Below are positions 25,748 to 37,054 of a DNA stretch of 64,000 bases, piece after piece. Every line of letters begins with the position of its first letter. The first letter of the stretch is position 1. The position numbers were made by a program, and so were the translations under genes. Below the pieces are notes generated by a model that was given only the letters and a program-made list of their open reading frames with translations, did no database searches and was not told where the DNA came from. Origin of the DNA: Talaromyces rugulosus. Lineage: Eukaryota > Ascomycota > Eurotiomycetes > Eurotiales > Trichocomaceae. The stretch is taken from positions 3,418,001-3,482,000 of the forward strand of contig NC_049564.1 in NCBI RefSeq assembly GCF_013368755.1, written 5' to 3'.

Positions 25748-28557
25748 TGAATTTCAAAAGGTTGATTTTTGATTTTCCCGGCGGGTATAGCTTTATATAT
25801 GTTCTAAGCAATAATAAAAGCTAGAACTATAATAAGCCTAGAGCTTATAGACTATAGCCTATAAATAGTGATAGATCTATACTTATATTAACACTAAATT
25901 TAAGACTATAAGAACTATTTATTATTATAAAATAAAGGCGGCTAAAAAGACCTGCTAGAAGGCTTTCTTTATAGAGAAAGACCTTAGAAGGAAGGAAGAA
26001 TAGAAAAAAGATTCTAACCCTATTAAGAACCCTTTTTCCAAAGGCCCTAGAGATAGCCTAGAAAAATTTTCTCTAGAAGATTTTAATAGATGTTAAATAG
26101 CTTTATAATATACTAAGCTATAGATTAATCCTATTATCCTAGTACTCTAAGGCCTAGATCTAGAAACTTTTCTTGCTACTACCATAGCTAATAAAAAAGT
26201 TTTAATTAGAAAAACAGTATTTTCTAATACCCCTTATAGCTTTCTTTTTAAAGAGCTGCTAGATAGATAGATTTATATACTTATAATATTAGAATAGTTA
26301 TATTAAGCTTTATTTAGTTAGAGTATTAAAAAAGCTTTAGAAATCAATAAGCTTAATTTTAAAATATATTGACTATTCTAGGTATTAGACTCACTTTAAA
26401 TTATAAAGATAGCTAGATAATGCTTTTAGCTTAGAGTATACTTAGAGATCTAGAAGATTATTAAAAATATTTTACTTTAGAAGTTAGAGAAGTCTGATTA
26501 CATCTAGATAAAGGTTTAAAGGGTAATAAACTTACTTAGCTATCTGGATAAGATTATTAAAAAGCTGGCTGTAGACTTTATAATGGACTAGTATAAAGTT
26601 TAGAAAGCTTTATATTCTAAATAAATAGAGTGCAGGTAGGGCTGTAGAGCTATTGATATAATAGTCTATTTTATGTAAATAGTATATAAGGAATAGACTT
26701 AAAGGCTTTTCACAGGTATTATCTTTATTAATATTATAAAGGTCTTTGACTATATTAATCTCTATAAGCTTAATAAAACTATAGAAGCTATAGACCTAGA
26801 TAATAATTTTATAAAATAAACTTTATCCTTTCTTATAAATAGAAGGATTAGTTTTATAATTAATAGTTATAAAGTTTCTAAATAGCTTATTGATTTAGGA
26901 CTGTTCTAAGGCTTATTAATCTTGTTAATCTTTTTTTTTATCTATATCTAGAGTATATTTCAGGCTATAGAATAGTAGATATTAGAGATTAAGATCCTAT
27001 TCTATACTAATAATATAGGCCTAGTAGTCTAGAGAAGCTTGGTCTCTGAGATCTGTAAACAGCTAGAAGCAGTAGTAAAAGCTATTATTAAATAAGAACT
27101 GATAAATAATATTAAATTTAATCTTAAAAAGATAAAAGCTATTCTATTTTTTAAGGCCACTAACAGAGAATATAAAAATCAGATCTAGAAAGCTAAGATA
27201 TAGATAGAAAATATTTTAGTAGTATTCTTCTTAATAGCTATTCAGTAGTTAGGGGTCTTATTAGATCTAAAGTTTACTCTTAAAACCTACTATAAATACT
27301 ATCTGTAAAAAGGTCAAAATACTGAAAGACAAGTATAGACACTATATAAAGTCTAAAGACTTCTTCTAGGCCTAGTATAATAAATCTAAAAAGCCACTAT
27401 ATAGTTAATAATGCTTTATAGAGCTGAGCTTTAATAATATAGATAAAAAAACTATCTAGAAAAACTATAAAATCTAATTAATAACTAGATCTAGATAGTT
27501 ACAGGTATACTGAAGTCTATTTTATTAAAATTATTTATAAAAGAGGCAGCTCTAAAACCAGTAGAGACTTTATTAGATAATAAATAGTAGCAGTATATTC
27601 TAAAACTCTTAAGATTTTCCTAAAGATATCTAGCAGTAAAAATACTCTCTATAATATTTAAAAAAAAAGATATCTATATATAGCCTAAAAAGCAACTGCT
27701 AGAAGACTAAACTTAGACAATATTAATCTATTAAAGTCTTTAGAATCTAGATATAGACCTAATCTATAGGCTATAAAAGGCTTTAACTATTAATTTTTTT
27801 TAAGACTTTAAGCATATAATAAAGCCTAGTAATAAATCTATATTACTAGATTTTAGAATAGATTTTTTTAAAACTGCTATATAATTAGCTTTAGATTCTT
27901 TAAATAGAATAAAAAATACTGATCTTTACTCAGATGGTTTTAGATTAAATAATCAATGTATAGGTGTTATAGTAATTTATAAGCTATTTATTAGTTTCTA
28001 GAAATCGCGCCTAGCTCTTTTAAATATAGACTTTGAAGTTTTTAATACAGAACTAATAGAAATAGTTAAAGTCCTAGAGTAAGCACTAACAAAGAATCTT
28101 AAAGAGCTAATTAAGATATTTTTTAATACTTAAGCCACTATAAGTAGGCTTTAGTATATCTAGTCAGGCTCTAGCTAAGCCCTAGTGTTATAAGCATATA
28201 ATCTAGCCAAGGAACTGTAGATTACTGGCTGCAGGGTTACTATATACTGGATGCCAGGCTATAAGAGAGTCCTAAGCAATAAAGAGGCTAATAAAGCTGT
28301 TAAGAAAGCTGCAGGAAAGCTCTGAATAGGTAAATATTTGGGTATCTTACTGGTATATGCTTAATGGGCCTGTACTGAAGCTTATAGAGCTGTTAGGGCC
28401 AACTGGTTTGCTGCAAAGCTTGTAAAGTATGCCCAGTGGGCAAGCTAGGCCTATTATCCCCCCCAGGGATGGAAGCTTGACCTAATGTTAGTGAACACTT
28501 CCAAGCACCTAGCGCGGTGATATTACCAGTTCAAGACTAGCCACACACTAATTGGGG

Positions 28558-29215
28558 TGTCAATCGGTTCAACAACTCGTCACCAAGATGTGAATCGGGG
28601 TGGGTATTCTGCTAACAGAAGGCAAGATGAGAACGTTATATAAGACAATCCTAAGATAATATAAAGTACTATCGCAATAATAGGCTGCAAAGTATATTAA
28701 AGAGTAATAGTAATATACTATTTACTTAAGAGAATAAAACACAATAGGCTAGATATATAATGGTAAATAAATATCTTTATATAGTTAATCCTAAATATAA
28801 TAAGCATAGTTGATGCTCTATTAGCTATATTATTAATATATCTAAATATAGTCTGGCTATATTTAGCTATACTCCCTATATAGTCACATACTATGGTATA
28901 TTTTCACTAATATAATGCATGCGCATTATTAGGATACATCTACACTAGGTGTACTTACATAGGATAAATAGTTCTATACTAAATATATTTATATAGAAAT
29001 AATACAGCTATTCTATTTAAGATATATATCTACTTAATATATCTTCACTAAATTAGTATATCCGCACTATCTAGATTATATAAGTTCCTATATAGTCACT
29101 TCTATCTTTATTTTTATAATTAGCAAGTCTACTTTATAGGAGTTTTAGGCAGCTTGCTTATGTAAGTAATATCCGCTATTTATTAATTAGCTAAATGTTT
29201 ATGATTCTTATGATA
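28558..29215 (-). repeat. family-D LTR, copy D3 (3' LTR, reversed)
   Basis: This 658-bp repeat begins TGTCAATCGGTTCAAC, the reverse complement of the 15291 end, and ends CTTATGATA. Because the next sequence to the right is the polypurine-side interior (29216 onward), this is the 3' LTR of a minus-strand element. It interrupts LINE4 after ATTGGGG. The matching duplication should lie outside the window. Confidence 0.85.
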
Positions 29216-29803
29216 ATCCCCTTCTTTAAAGACTGGTATCCTAACAGTTATATAAATAGTCATAGGTCCCCTGTCGTATAAATAGGCTAATTTCTTTTTT
29301 ATTAACATTCTTAGTAGTGATATTCTGACTATGTTATTAAAGCAAAATATAAATATAAAAAACCTTTAGCTACATATCAAATAGTCTAGTGCTATTCTGC
29401 TAATTCCTTATTATTGTGCAGTCCAAGAGAATATTTATATTAAATCTAAAATTTTAAGTCGCTATAATGAGTATATTAATTTTGGTCACTATAAGTATCG
29501 CGATATAGCCTTATCTGATCTAATATAGAAAAAGCTTATTAAGGCTTAAGAAAAGATTAAAGCTGATAATAATTAGTTAAATACTAAGCTTAAGGCTTTT
29601 CTTGCTAAACGGGCTTGTTTATATAAACAAAGAAAACTTCTCTAAAAGTGCGCTAGAGAATTTATTTAAACAGATATAAAGAATATAGAGGAGTTAAAAT
29701 ATTTAGAGAAAAAGAAAAAGAAAAAATAGAAATAAGAAGCTAAGCTATAAAAATCAAACAAAATAATTGTAGCTATCATCTAGGAGTTTTCCATATCATC
29801 TAA
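29216..29803 (-). mobile_element. family-D interior, 3' part, copy D3
   Basis: The sequence next to the D3 LTR corresponds in reverse to 14100-14659 of element D. It includes the polypurine tract (reverse complement of ATCCCCTTCTTTAA) and the antisense reading frame. It is cut at 29803 by the LTR of copy A. The remainder of D3 must lie outside the window, beyond A. Confidence 0.8.
29331..29803 (+). pseudogene. antisense coiled-coil reading frame of family D
   Basis: This frame opens with ATG and runs 157 codons to where copy A interrupts it, on the strand opposite the gag-pol of D3. All eleven interruptions are TAA or TAG and none is TGA, as expected if CAA/CAG codons were hit by RIP. Reading them as Gln gives one continuous protein. 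The front half has I-L-S-R-Y-N-E-Y-I and H-Y-K-Y-R-D-I. The back half is Lys/Glu/Leu-rich (E-E-L-K-Y-L-E-K-K-K-K) and looks like a coiled coil. Base composition is less AT-shifted than its surroundings. The function is unknown. An accessory element protein or a captured gene are both possible. Confidence 0.65.
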
Positions 29804-30077
29804 TGTGACGTGCCTTTTCCAAAGATATTCGATTCCTATCTAGGGGTGCGATTCTCTAAAACAACAAGCATGGGAAAGAAATCTAACTACTAAGACCTGC
29901 AGGAAGGTTTTATCTTATGTACTTAGGTAACCAGCTTGACCCTTTATAGCCTTAGAATAAGGCTATCCCCAGATCTGACACCGCAGGTTAAGATTAATAC
30001 TTTTTTTATCTAAGGCCTTCTATCCGGCTACAAGACTGCTTCTATCCTTAGAGATAGTCTTAAGCTCAGTTGTTATA
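29804..30077 (-). repeat. 3' LTR of copy A
   Basis: At 274 bp it is the same length as the two LTRs of copy C. It begins TGTGACGTGCC and ends with RIP-altered GTTGTTATA in place of GCCGTCACA. The first half is nearly unmutated and the second half is strongly C-to-T and G-to-A shifted. The polypurine tract lies just after it on the minus strand. It interrupts D3, and the left flank TCTAA is the expected target duplication to look for beyond 64000. Confidence 0.9.
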
Positions 30078-30272
30078 TTATCTCTCCTTTTAGAAATGTT
30101 TACCCTTAAATATTGATTACTAGTCTATTATTATTTATATATTTTTTAATAAATTGATTTTTCTTTATAGCTTTTATCTATATATCTAATTAATGCGGCA
30201 GACCTAGCTTCTTAGAGTTAGTATTATAGAATAATTTTAATGTTAATAAAGTATTTGAAAAGTACCTTATTA
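30078..30272 (-). pseudogene. copy A pol 3' end (chromodomain tail)
   Basis: This aligns with 56210-56404 of copy C: the last codons of pol after the chromodomain. The target site of LINE1 (AAGTACCTTATTA at 30260-30272) ends the piece. Confidence 0.8.
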
Positions 30273-30554
30273 TTATTATTATTATTTAATCAAATTTAAC
30301 GTCTATACCGAGCCCTAGGCTATGACAGACAGCGATTCGTGTGGATTAGGCCTGCTTATAGGGGTTGCCCCCCATAAGCCGGTGCCTCTACCCCCATTGG
30401 ATCCAGGCTTTCAAGGTATCTTGCACTTTCCTCACCCCATGCCGCTTATATGCGCAGGACGATTCGGGGGCTTATAGTGGGTGGCAACCACTACCCCCTC
30501 CTTATGGCCACTAACGTTTGGGCGTTGCCTACAATAGCGGGCCGCCCCTGCCCG

Positions 30555-33500
30555 CTATCCTTCCCCCTCTCGCTCTCCCTCATCCAGGGCCTCAATGCCC
30601 CAATTATCAGTCTTATAGGCCTGCTCCCAGGCCTGTTGGTTATCCTCTCGCTCCCTAATGGCCCCTATAAACGCCAGCAGCGCTGTAGTGGCCTTTGGGT
30701 CCTGGAATAGGCGTGCTTCGGGGCACTGCTCGCTATCCTGCGGGGCCTTTACCCCCGCTTCGGCCAAGCCGGCATATAGTTTTTCCCGCTGGTGGCACCA
30801 CTGTCGACAGTTTGTAAGAAGGTGTCTTACCGTCTCAGTCCCCCTAGAGCACCCCAAGCAATTAGGGGAGTCTCGGGCCTTGATTCGGTGCAGATAGGCC
30901 CCGATTGGGGTGTGGCCGGTCTTGAATTGGTAATACCGCCGCGCCAGGTGCTTGGGGGTGTTCGCCAACATTGGGTCAAGCTTCCATCCCCGGGGGGGAT
31001 AGTAGGCCTGGCTTGCCCGCTGGGCACGCTTTGCAAGCTTTGCAGCAAGCCAGTTGGCCCTGGCAGCTCTATAAGCTTCGGTACAGGCCCGTTGAGCATG
31101 TGCCAGTGAGATGCCCGAGTATTTGCCTGTTCGGGGCTTCCCCGCAGCTTTCTTGGCGGCTTTATCGGCCTCTTCGTTGCCTGGGACCCCCTTATGGCCT
31201 GGCACCCAGCATATAGTAACCCTGCGGCCGGTGGCCTGCAGTTCCTTGGCTAGATCATGTGCCCGCAGCGCCAGGGCTTGGCCAGGGCCTGGCTGGGTAT
31301 GCTGAAGCCTGCCTATAGCGGCTTGAGCATCGAGAAACACCCTAATTGGCCCTCTAAGATTCTCTGCCAGCGCCCACTCTAGGGCTTCGACTACTCCTAT
31401 TAGTTCTGCATCAAAGACTTCGAAGCCTGCGCCCAGGGGAGCTAGGCGCGACCTCCAGGGGCTAATAAGTGGCTTATAAGCTACCGCAGCGCCTACGCGC
31501 TGATCGTCTAACCTGGAACCGTCTGAGTAAAGGTCAGTGTTCCCTATCCCACTTAGGGGGTCTGAGGCTAATTGCATAGCGGTTTCAGGGGAGTCTATCC
31601 TGAAATCTAGTGGTATAGACCTATTACTAGGCTCTATTGTACGCTCAAAGCCCTGGGAGGGGTCGGCGGTCAAGGCCTCTCGTAGCCTGCGGGCCAGGCC
31701 CATGCCCAGCTTCCAGGGGCCTCGGCGGGTTGGTGTTGCCCAAGCTCGGTCTTCTAGCGGCTGCTCTCCAGGCTGTGCATGGGCGTCTCCCTCCCTAAGC
31801 GTTATGGGGAGTATTTCTGCTGCTGGATGCCCCTGGGGAAGTCCTAGGAGTCTCAGGGCATACCGCCGCTGTTTACTATCTAATAGGGCCTCTGCTGGTT
31901 CCAAAGCTGCCTCCCTTATAAGCGGTCCTAATAGGATGGACTTCAGCATGCCTGTGACTGCCCGGGCCTGGTTATTAATTAGGCCCTACAGTCCTTCTAG
32001 GCAGTTCTTTTGCCCATACCACCAAAGCTCGGCCCCATAAAGCGCCACTGACTGCGCGGTGGCCTTTTAGATTCGCCATGCCAGGCCTGGGGGGAGCCCC
32101 TGGGCCTTGCACAGTGCCCGCACTCGTCTTTCAGTATTTTGACCTTTTTGCAGGCAGTACTTATAGTGGGCTTTGAGAGTAAGCTTTGGATCTAGTAAGA
32201 CCCCTAACCACCGGATGGCTGTTGGGGAGAATGCCACTAAAGCGTCTCCTACCTGCACCCTAGCTTCCTGGACCTGATTTTTATGTTCCCTGCTGGTGGC
32301 CCTAGAGAATAGGATAGCCTCTGTCTTTTTAGGGTCGAATTTAACGCTATTTGCCAGTCCCCACTCAATAGCAGCTTTTGCCGCTGCTTCTAGCTGCCTG
32401 CAGATCTCAGAGACCGAGCTTCCCTGGGCTACCAGGCCTATGTCATCGGCATAGGACAGGGCCTTGATCCCTAGCACCTGCTATTCCATAGCCTAAAACA
32501 CACCCCGGATATAGATAAGAAAGAGGATTGGGGAGACCAGTGAGCCCTGGGGCAGCCCTGAGTCAATAGGCTGTTCAGGGGCTTTATAACCGTCAATTAC
32601 GAGGCTGACCCTTCTATTTGTAAGGAAGGATAAGGTCCACCTTATAAAGTCATTATCCAGGCCTACAGCTTCCATAGCCTCACTAAGCTTATAGGGGTCA
32701 ACATGGTCGAAGGCCCCCATAACATCAATAAAGATAGTGCCTGTGAGAAGCTTTTGAGTCCATCCCTCATGCACTATTTACACGAGGCAGGCCACCGCGT
32801 CAATAGCCCCACGGCCCCGCCTGCACCCCATTTATCCAGGGTGTAAAGCCCCCTAGGCCTCACACCAGTCCGCTATAAGGCCTGCAGCCAGCTTCTCAAC
32901 AACCTTGCCCAGGCAGCTAAGCAAGCTTATCACCCTCCAGGCCTTCACCTGGGTGTAATCAGGCTTCCCTGGCTTCCGAAGTAGGATGCCTTTAGCGGTC
33001 TTCCAGACCCCTGGGTGCACCCCAAGCCGAAAGCACTGCCTAGCCATCCCTATAATTCAGAGTGAGTCTAGTGCCCAGAGTAGCCGGCATACTTTAAAAT
33101 TAAGCCTGTCAGCCCCCAGAGCTTTCTTAATGCTCTGGCTGAATAGGGCCTGATGCACCCGCTCTAGCATTATAAGCATATAGGCCTGTCCACCTAGCAG
33201 CTCCCCAGGAGGGGAGCTACAGAGGGCGTTAGGAAATGCCATTTCCCTGATTAGAGCTTCTTTATCGGCCATGGTAGTGGCAGGGGGAGCCCCTAGATCC
33301 GGGCCTTGGAGTGCTGGGGTGGTGGGATTAGTCCGTGGCTTAGTGTACTGTAGGGCTATCCAACACCTATTAGGATCTCCTGGAGAAGGCTTTTCCAGGC
33401 CATCCCTAGGGCCTTTGGGAAAAGGGTTCCCAGTGGGGTTCGAACCTTTTTTCCACTCTTCCTTCCCCCCAGGGCCTCCCTCAGCAAGGAAGACCTCCCA

Positions 33501-34604
33501 GCAGGTCCTTTTAGCCGCCTTTATTTCATGGTAATAAGCGGTTCTTGCAGCCTTGAATTCGGTGTCGGTACAGGCATGGGCCTGCCACCACTTGCGGGCT
33601 GCAGCCCATAAGCTCCGGGCTTGCCGCAGCTCTGGCTTCCACCACCGCTTAGAGCATGCACAAAGCCGTACTGCTTTGGCATGCCTATCGAGTACGCTGG
33701 TTAGGGTGTCCTGCACCCAATTGGCCTCTCTAGCAAGGTCTTCCTCGGTGCATTGATCACTAAGAGGGGGGTGGCCTACAGCCTCTGAGGCCCAAGCTGC
33801 TGTGGCCAGCTTTAGGGCTTCCTCGTTTACCTGCAGAGCTTCTATCTGCCACCCAGTAATCTCCCCGGAGATTCCTCCTGGGGGGGGTTCTAGGGCTTCC
33901 CAGGCTAGGACGATAAGCTCATGGTCAGATGTTGTAGGCTTATCCTTATCCACCTCCCAGGCTTGCAGAGGCCCTAGGGTTGGCGAGGATAACGCTAAAT
34001 CAATAATTGACACCCCCTCGGTCTTCTTATAGCGTGTGGCCTCCCCCAGTGGGTTATTAACATATAGTGAGTGCCGCTCTATAAGCTGTTCCAAGGGCTC
34101 AGCGTTAACCCGGCCCTTGGCCAGTGGGTTCCACGAAGGGCTATGGGCGTTGAAATCACCCACTAATAGGCACCTACCCACTATAAGCAGGTCCCAGTCT
34201 GCGTCCTCGATGGCCCGGCGTCATCTAGGGAAGGCCCCTTGCCACCGGTAACTGGCCCCAATCCACACATCATAGCAGTTGACTATTCTAGTGCGTCGGG
34301 GGGCATGCCCGCTAATTATTGGTGCTTCCCATATGTCCAGGGCCTGTAAATAGGGGTGGTCTACTAAATCAGTGCAGTTCTCGACCCTAACCGCTCCTAT
34401 AAGGTCTTTACGGATGGCCATAAGCACCCGTTGATCCCGCTTCTCCCCCCCTGGCCAGTACAGCAGATAGCCTGGGTGGGAGAAGTCATAGGCAATATAA
34501 GGCTCTTGCAGGCATATAATGCCTATTTGCCGCTCTATCCCCGCTTCTAGAGCCCCTAAGGTTGCGGGGTAGGTACGGCCGCAATTATGTTGAATAATCA
34601 ACAT
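30555..34604 (-). pseudogene. LINE1 ORF2: APE endonuclease, reverse transcriptase, RNase H
   Basis: The 1,349-codon frame starts at ATG 34604. Endonuclease motifs are L-Q-E-P-Y-I (catalytic Glu about 34), G-D-F-N (about 150) and S-D-H (226-228). RT motifs are F-I-D-V-M-G-A-F-D (about 625), G-L-P-Q-G-S and Y-A-D-D (718-721). RNase H shows Y-S-D-G-S (Asp about 1028), D-A-E-L (Glu about 1067), F-L-D-A (about 1092) and E-A-D-K (about 1147), then a CX2CX8HX4C knuckle at about 1249-1266. In-frame stops at 34221, 33057, 32853, 32493, 32067 and about 31990 are mostly CAG/CAA-to-TAG/TAA. The last 464 codons are open. The enzyme nicks target DNA and primes cDNA synthesis there. It is probably inactive as it stands, but only point changes separate it from an intact frame. 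Confidence 0.93.
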
Positions 34605-36516
34605 TAATAGGGGCTGCAGCTCCAGGCGTTGGTGTTGGACACGGGGATGAGTACGGTAGGGGTGATGTCCCTGGGGCATCTTCCATAGCGTCATCGACCT
34701 CCCTAAGCTTTGGGGCTTGGGGGGCGTCCTGGGTAGTGGTTGGGGGAGAAGCCTCCTCAGCAACGCCTTCCCATTCAGTCCATTCAGGGGGGGGAGGGGG
34801 CATAACGACCTCTACGCCAGGGAAGCGCTTATGGAGTCGCCGGCGGGCCTCCCGAAGCTTGGGGCACCCTGGGGAATCAGCCTGGTGCTTCCCCCCACAG
34901 TTGCCGCATTTAGTGGGTGCATGCAGGCATGGGTGGCCTGTTTGGGCCCTGCAGTCTAGCATGTTGCAGGTGTGCTCTTGGGCTTCATGGGCGCCAGCAC
35001 ACACGGTGCAGAGTGGTGGTCAGGTGCCGCAGCCTCTATAAGTTCGGTGGCCAATGCCGCAGCATCGGGTGCAAACGGTATCTTTATCCACTTTGTGATA
35101 GGGGCTGGTAGGGTGCCTGTTGCCCCCGAAGCATACGCCCCGGGCGAGTAGCCTGTGGGCGTTATCTAGGCCTCCTACTGTTATAATGATAGTAGAGAAA
35201 CGCTGCTTATTAGTCTGGATAGCCGCTATCGGCTTGATCCAGGTAGGGTTTCTCATTAGGGTGCATGTGCCCCCTAATTCAATTTCTTCCCTGGCTAGGC
35301 CTGGCCCTGAGGCGCTATAGCGGGCTACCGGCACCGCATGCACCTTAATCTTGTGCCACTGTTGGTCTGCTTCCACTGAGATGACTGCGGGGTCGACCCG
35401 GTGGCAGGCAGCCACTAATAGGTCCTTATAGGCTGGTAATAGCGAGCCTACGGTGCTTCCTTGGTCCAATAGGGCTGAGATAGCCCCTGATTCGGTGTAA
35501 TTGGCGTCTATTACCCTGGCGAAGTTCGGGAAGCCTACCTGGGCTAGGCAGCGGTTAAGCTGCAAGATGACATCGGCTTTAGACTTTCTAGAGGCGGTGC
35601 GGCCATTTTCACGCCTAAATATAAGCCTGCGGTCTCCCTTATTGCTTCCGCGAATAGGCTTCAGGCTCCCTGGGTCCATTTGGACTTTTGGGGGCTGGTT
35701 CGGGGAGTAAGCCCGTTTTTTTGTAACGATTTGCCACTCCTGGGCATTGCTGGCCGCTATATCGGCCCACTGGGGGCCTGCTGCGGGCTTCACCCCAGGG
35801 GGTGGTTTTGATATCGGGGGTGAGGCTCTGCGTGGCTCTATGGGCTTAGCGGCCCTATTCGGGTTAGCTTGGGGGCCATGGGCGACCTCTGCAAACGTCG
35901 TCCCCTGGGATGGCAGAGGCTGTCGTGGGCCCTGGCGGTCGCCCCCTGACGATAGGGGCTTTAGGGGGTGATTTGGGGCGTTCAGGGAGGCCTGTTGAGC
36001 TTCTAGGGTTGAGAAACGGCGCTCCAGAGCGCCCAATTGGCCTATGAGGCGCTGCTCCATAGCCTCTACCAGAGAGGTCATATAGGCCTTCATAGCGGCC
36101 ATCTCCGCGTGCAGCGCGCTATTGCTGCTTGCAAAGTGGCCTAATAAGGCCTGTTCCATGTCCTTGTAGGCTGGGCCGATTAGGGCCTTCATGGGGGCTC
36201 TTTCTGCCCCGTCAGGGCTGTGTTCCTGTAGTCTCTTCCCTAGAGTTTTAGGTGCTTCCTGGGAGCCTGGCACGCTGCTTAGGGGGGGAAACAACTCCCT
36301 AGGGTTGATTTCCAGGCTAGGCAAGAAGCCCTCGCTCTGAGGGACTGTTGCACTTGCCTCGGGGGGCGCTGGTGGTGCTGTCCCCGCTGGGGTGCCTATA
36401 TAGGCCCCTACGGGGTTCACCAGACCTAGCGCCTGCCCCCCTGGGTCTAGGGGGTGGTTGTCGATATTGGGGAGTCCAGGGGCCATAGCGAAGCCCTGGA
36501 TGCCTTCCAGTAGCAT
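34585..36516 (-). pseudogene. LINE1 ORF1: gag-like RNA-binding protein, one stop
   Basis: The 643-codon frame starts M-L-L-E-G-I-Q-G-F, with a single in-frame TGA (35022-35020, probably from CGA) at codon 499. A Pro-rich N-terminus is followed by a likely coiled coil at about 118-178 (A-M-K-A-Y-M-T-S-L-V-E-A-M). A basic central domain (R-R-L-I-F-R-R) comes next, then three CCHC-type knuckles near 482-496, 503-517 and 537-551; the last two follow CX2CX3HX6C. The protein would coat LINE RNA. It is open for 498 codons before the stop, which would remove two of the three knuckles. It overlaps ORF2 by 20 nt. Confidence 0.93.
34587..34604 (-). promoter_or_regulatory. hairpin at ORF1 stop / ORF2 start of LINE1
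   Basis: The RNA ATGTTGA-TTAT-TCAACAT forms a 7-bp stem with a 4-nt loop. The ORF2 start codon lies in the 5' arm and the ORF1 stop TAA overlaps the last base of the 3' arm. The position suggests translational coupling (termination and re-initiation), which is known for some other LINEs. The role is inference. Confidence 0.55.
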
Positions 36517-36555
36517 TGAATTTCAAAAGGTTGATTTTTGATTTTCCCGGTGGGT

Positions 36556-37013
36556 AAGTACCTTATTAAATACTATACTAGATCTAAATCCTTGCCTAAC
36601 TAGTTTACTTAATAATATAGCTTCTTCTAATATATCTAGGAGTCTAAGATCTTATTAATTTCCTATTCTAAATTTCTATTGACTTAGAGCTTAGAACATT
36701 TCTTTTTTAGTTAACCAATAAAAGGCTCAGTTAAAGCAGCATAGTGGAGTTTATTTAGAAAAAAAATACAGTATACTTATATATTTTATAGTAAATCTAA
36801 TTTAAAGGTATGTCCTATCTTATACAGTATCTTATATAACTCTTTAAATTAATAGCCTAGCTTTTTATTTAATTATTTTATATTCTATTCTTTATTACTA
36901 ATATAGATATAGTTATTAACTTTAAAGTCTATTTTCTATCTATGTTTATTTATTTGCTATTACTATCTGCTTTATATTTCTATAATATTATTATAGACAT
37001 AGTCCTATATATA
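36556..37013 (-). pseudogene. copy A pol segment (chromodomain and integrase end)
   Basis: Between LINE1 and LINE2 the family-C element resumes and aligns with 56393-56848 of copy C: the chromodomain and the integrase C-terminus. The sequence is AT-shifted and full of stops. The target duplications of the two LINEs (36556-36568 and 36999-37013) form its ends. Confidence 0.85.
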
Positions 37014-37054
37014 TACCCCGCCGGGAAAATCAAAAATCAACCTTTTGAAATTCA

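Larger units (their letters stand above)
19498..25785 (-). mobile_element. full-length Tad-like LINE3
   Basis: At 6,288 bp this copy is the same length as LINE2. The 5' end is at 25785 (CCCGCCGGG on the minus strand) and the 3' end at 19498 with a TAAA-type tail. The 15-bp target duplication TATAGCTTTATATAT lies at 19483-19497 and 25786-25800, inside LINE4's endonuclease domain. Damage is intermediate, between LINE1 and LINE4. Confidence 0.95.
16621..28557 (+). mobile_element. Tad-like LINE4, split by LINE3 and cut by D3
   Basis: The copy starts with the family 5' end CCCCGCCGGGAAAATC. It runs to 19497, resumes at 25801 after LINE3, and ends at 28557 where the D3 LTR interrupts it within the ORF2 C-terminus. 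About 5.6 kb of the 6.3-kb element is present. The last about 650 bp would lie beyond D3 outside the window. It is heavily RIP-damaged, much more than LINE1 to LINE3, in agreement with being older than LINE3, which is inserted in it. Confidence 0.9.
18567..28557 (+). pseudogene. LINE4 ORF2, degenerate and interrupted
   Basis: ORF2 would start at 18567, where ATG has become ATA. The endonuclease part is at 18567-19497, with N-F-N replacing the usual D-F-N near 18998. LINE3 interrupts it. RT, RNase H and C-terminal parts continue at 25801-28557. The RT catalytic site near 27005 has Y-A-D-D changed to Y-T-N-N, and RNase H Y-S-D-G is readable at about 27930. Stops are frequent. The frame ends at the D3 LTR before the C-terminal zinc knuckle. 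Confidence 0.8.
30273..36555 (-). mobile_element. full-length, best preserved Tad-like LINE1
   Basis: This 6,283-bp non-LTR retrotransposon has its 5' end at 36555, a 39-bp leader, ORF1, ORF2, a 3' UTR of about 280 bp and an (AAT)n tail. The 13-bp duplication AAGTACCTTATTA lies at 30260-30272 and 36556-36568, inside copy A. It is GC-rich with few stops, so it is the youngest or least mutated LINE here. The layout (ORF1 with CCHC knuckles; ORF2 with APE endonuclease, RT, RNase H and C-terminal knuckle) is that of the fungal Tad clade. Confidence 0.97.

Noticed and set aside
30273..30295. TTA trinucleotide microsatellites here and at 13081, 11170 and 43285
   Set aside because: They are the 3' tails of LINE copies, directly next to target duplications.
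34585..36000. Many overlapping plus-strand frames of 60-170 codons across LINE1
   Set aside because: They are shadows in the GC-rich opposite strand of ORF1 and ORF2, and none shares a motif with a known family.
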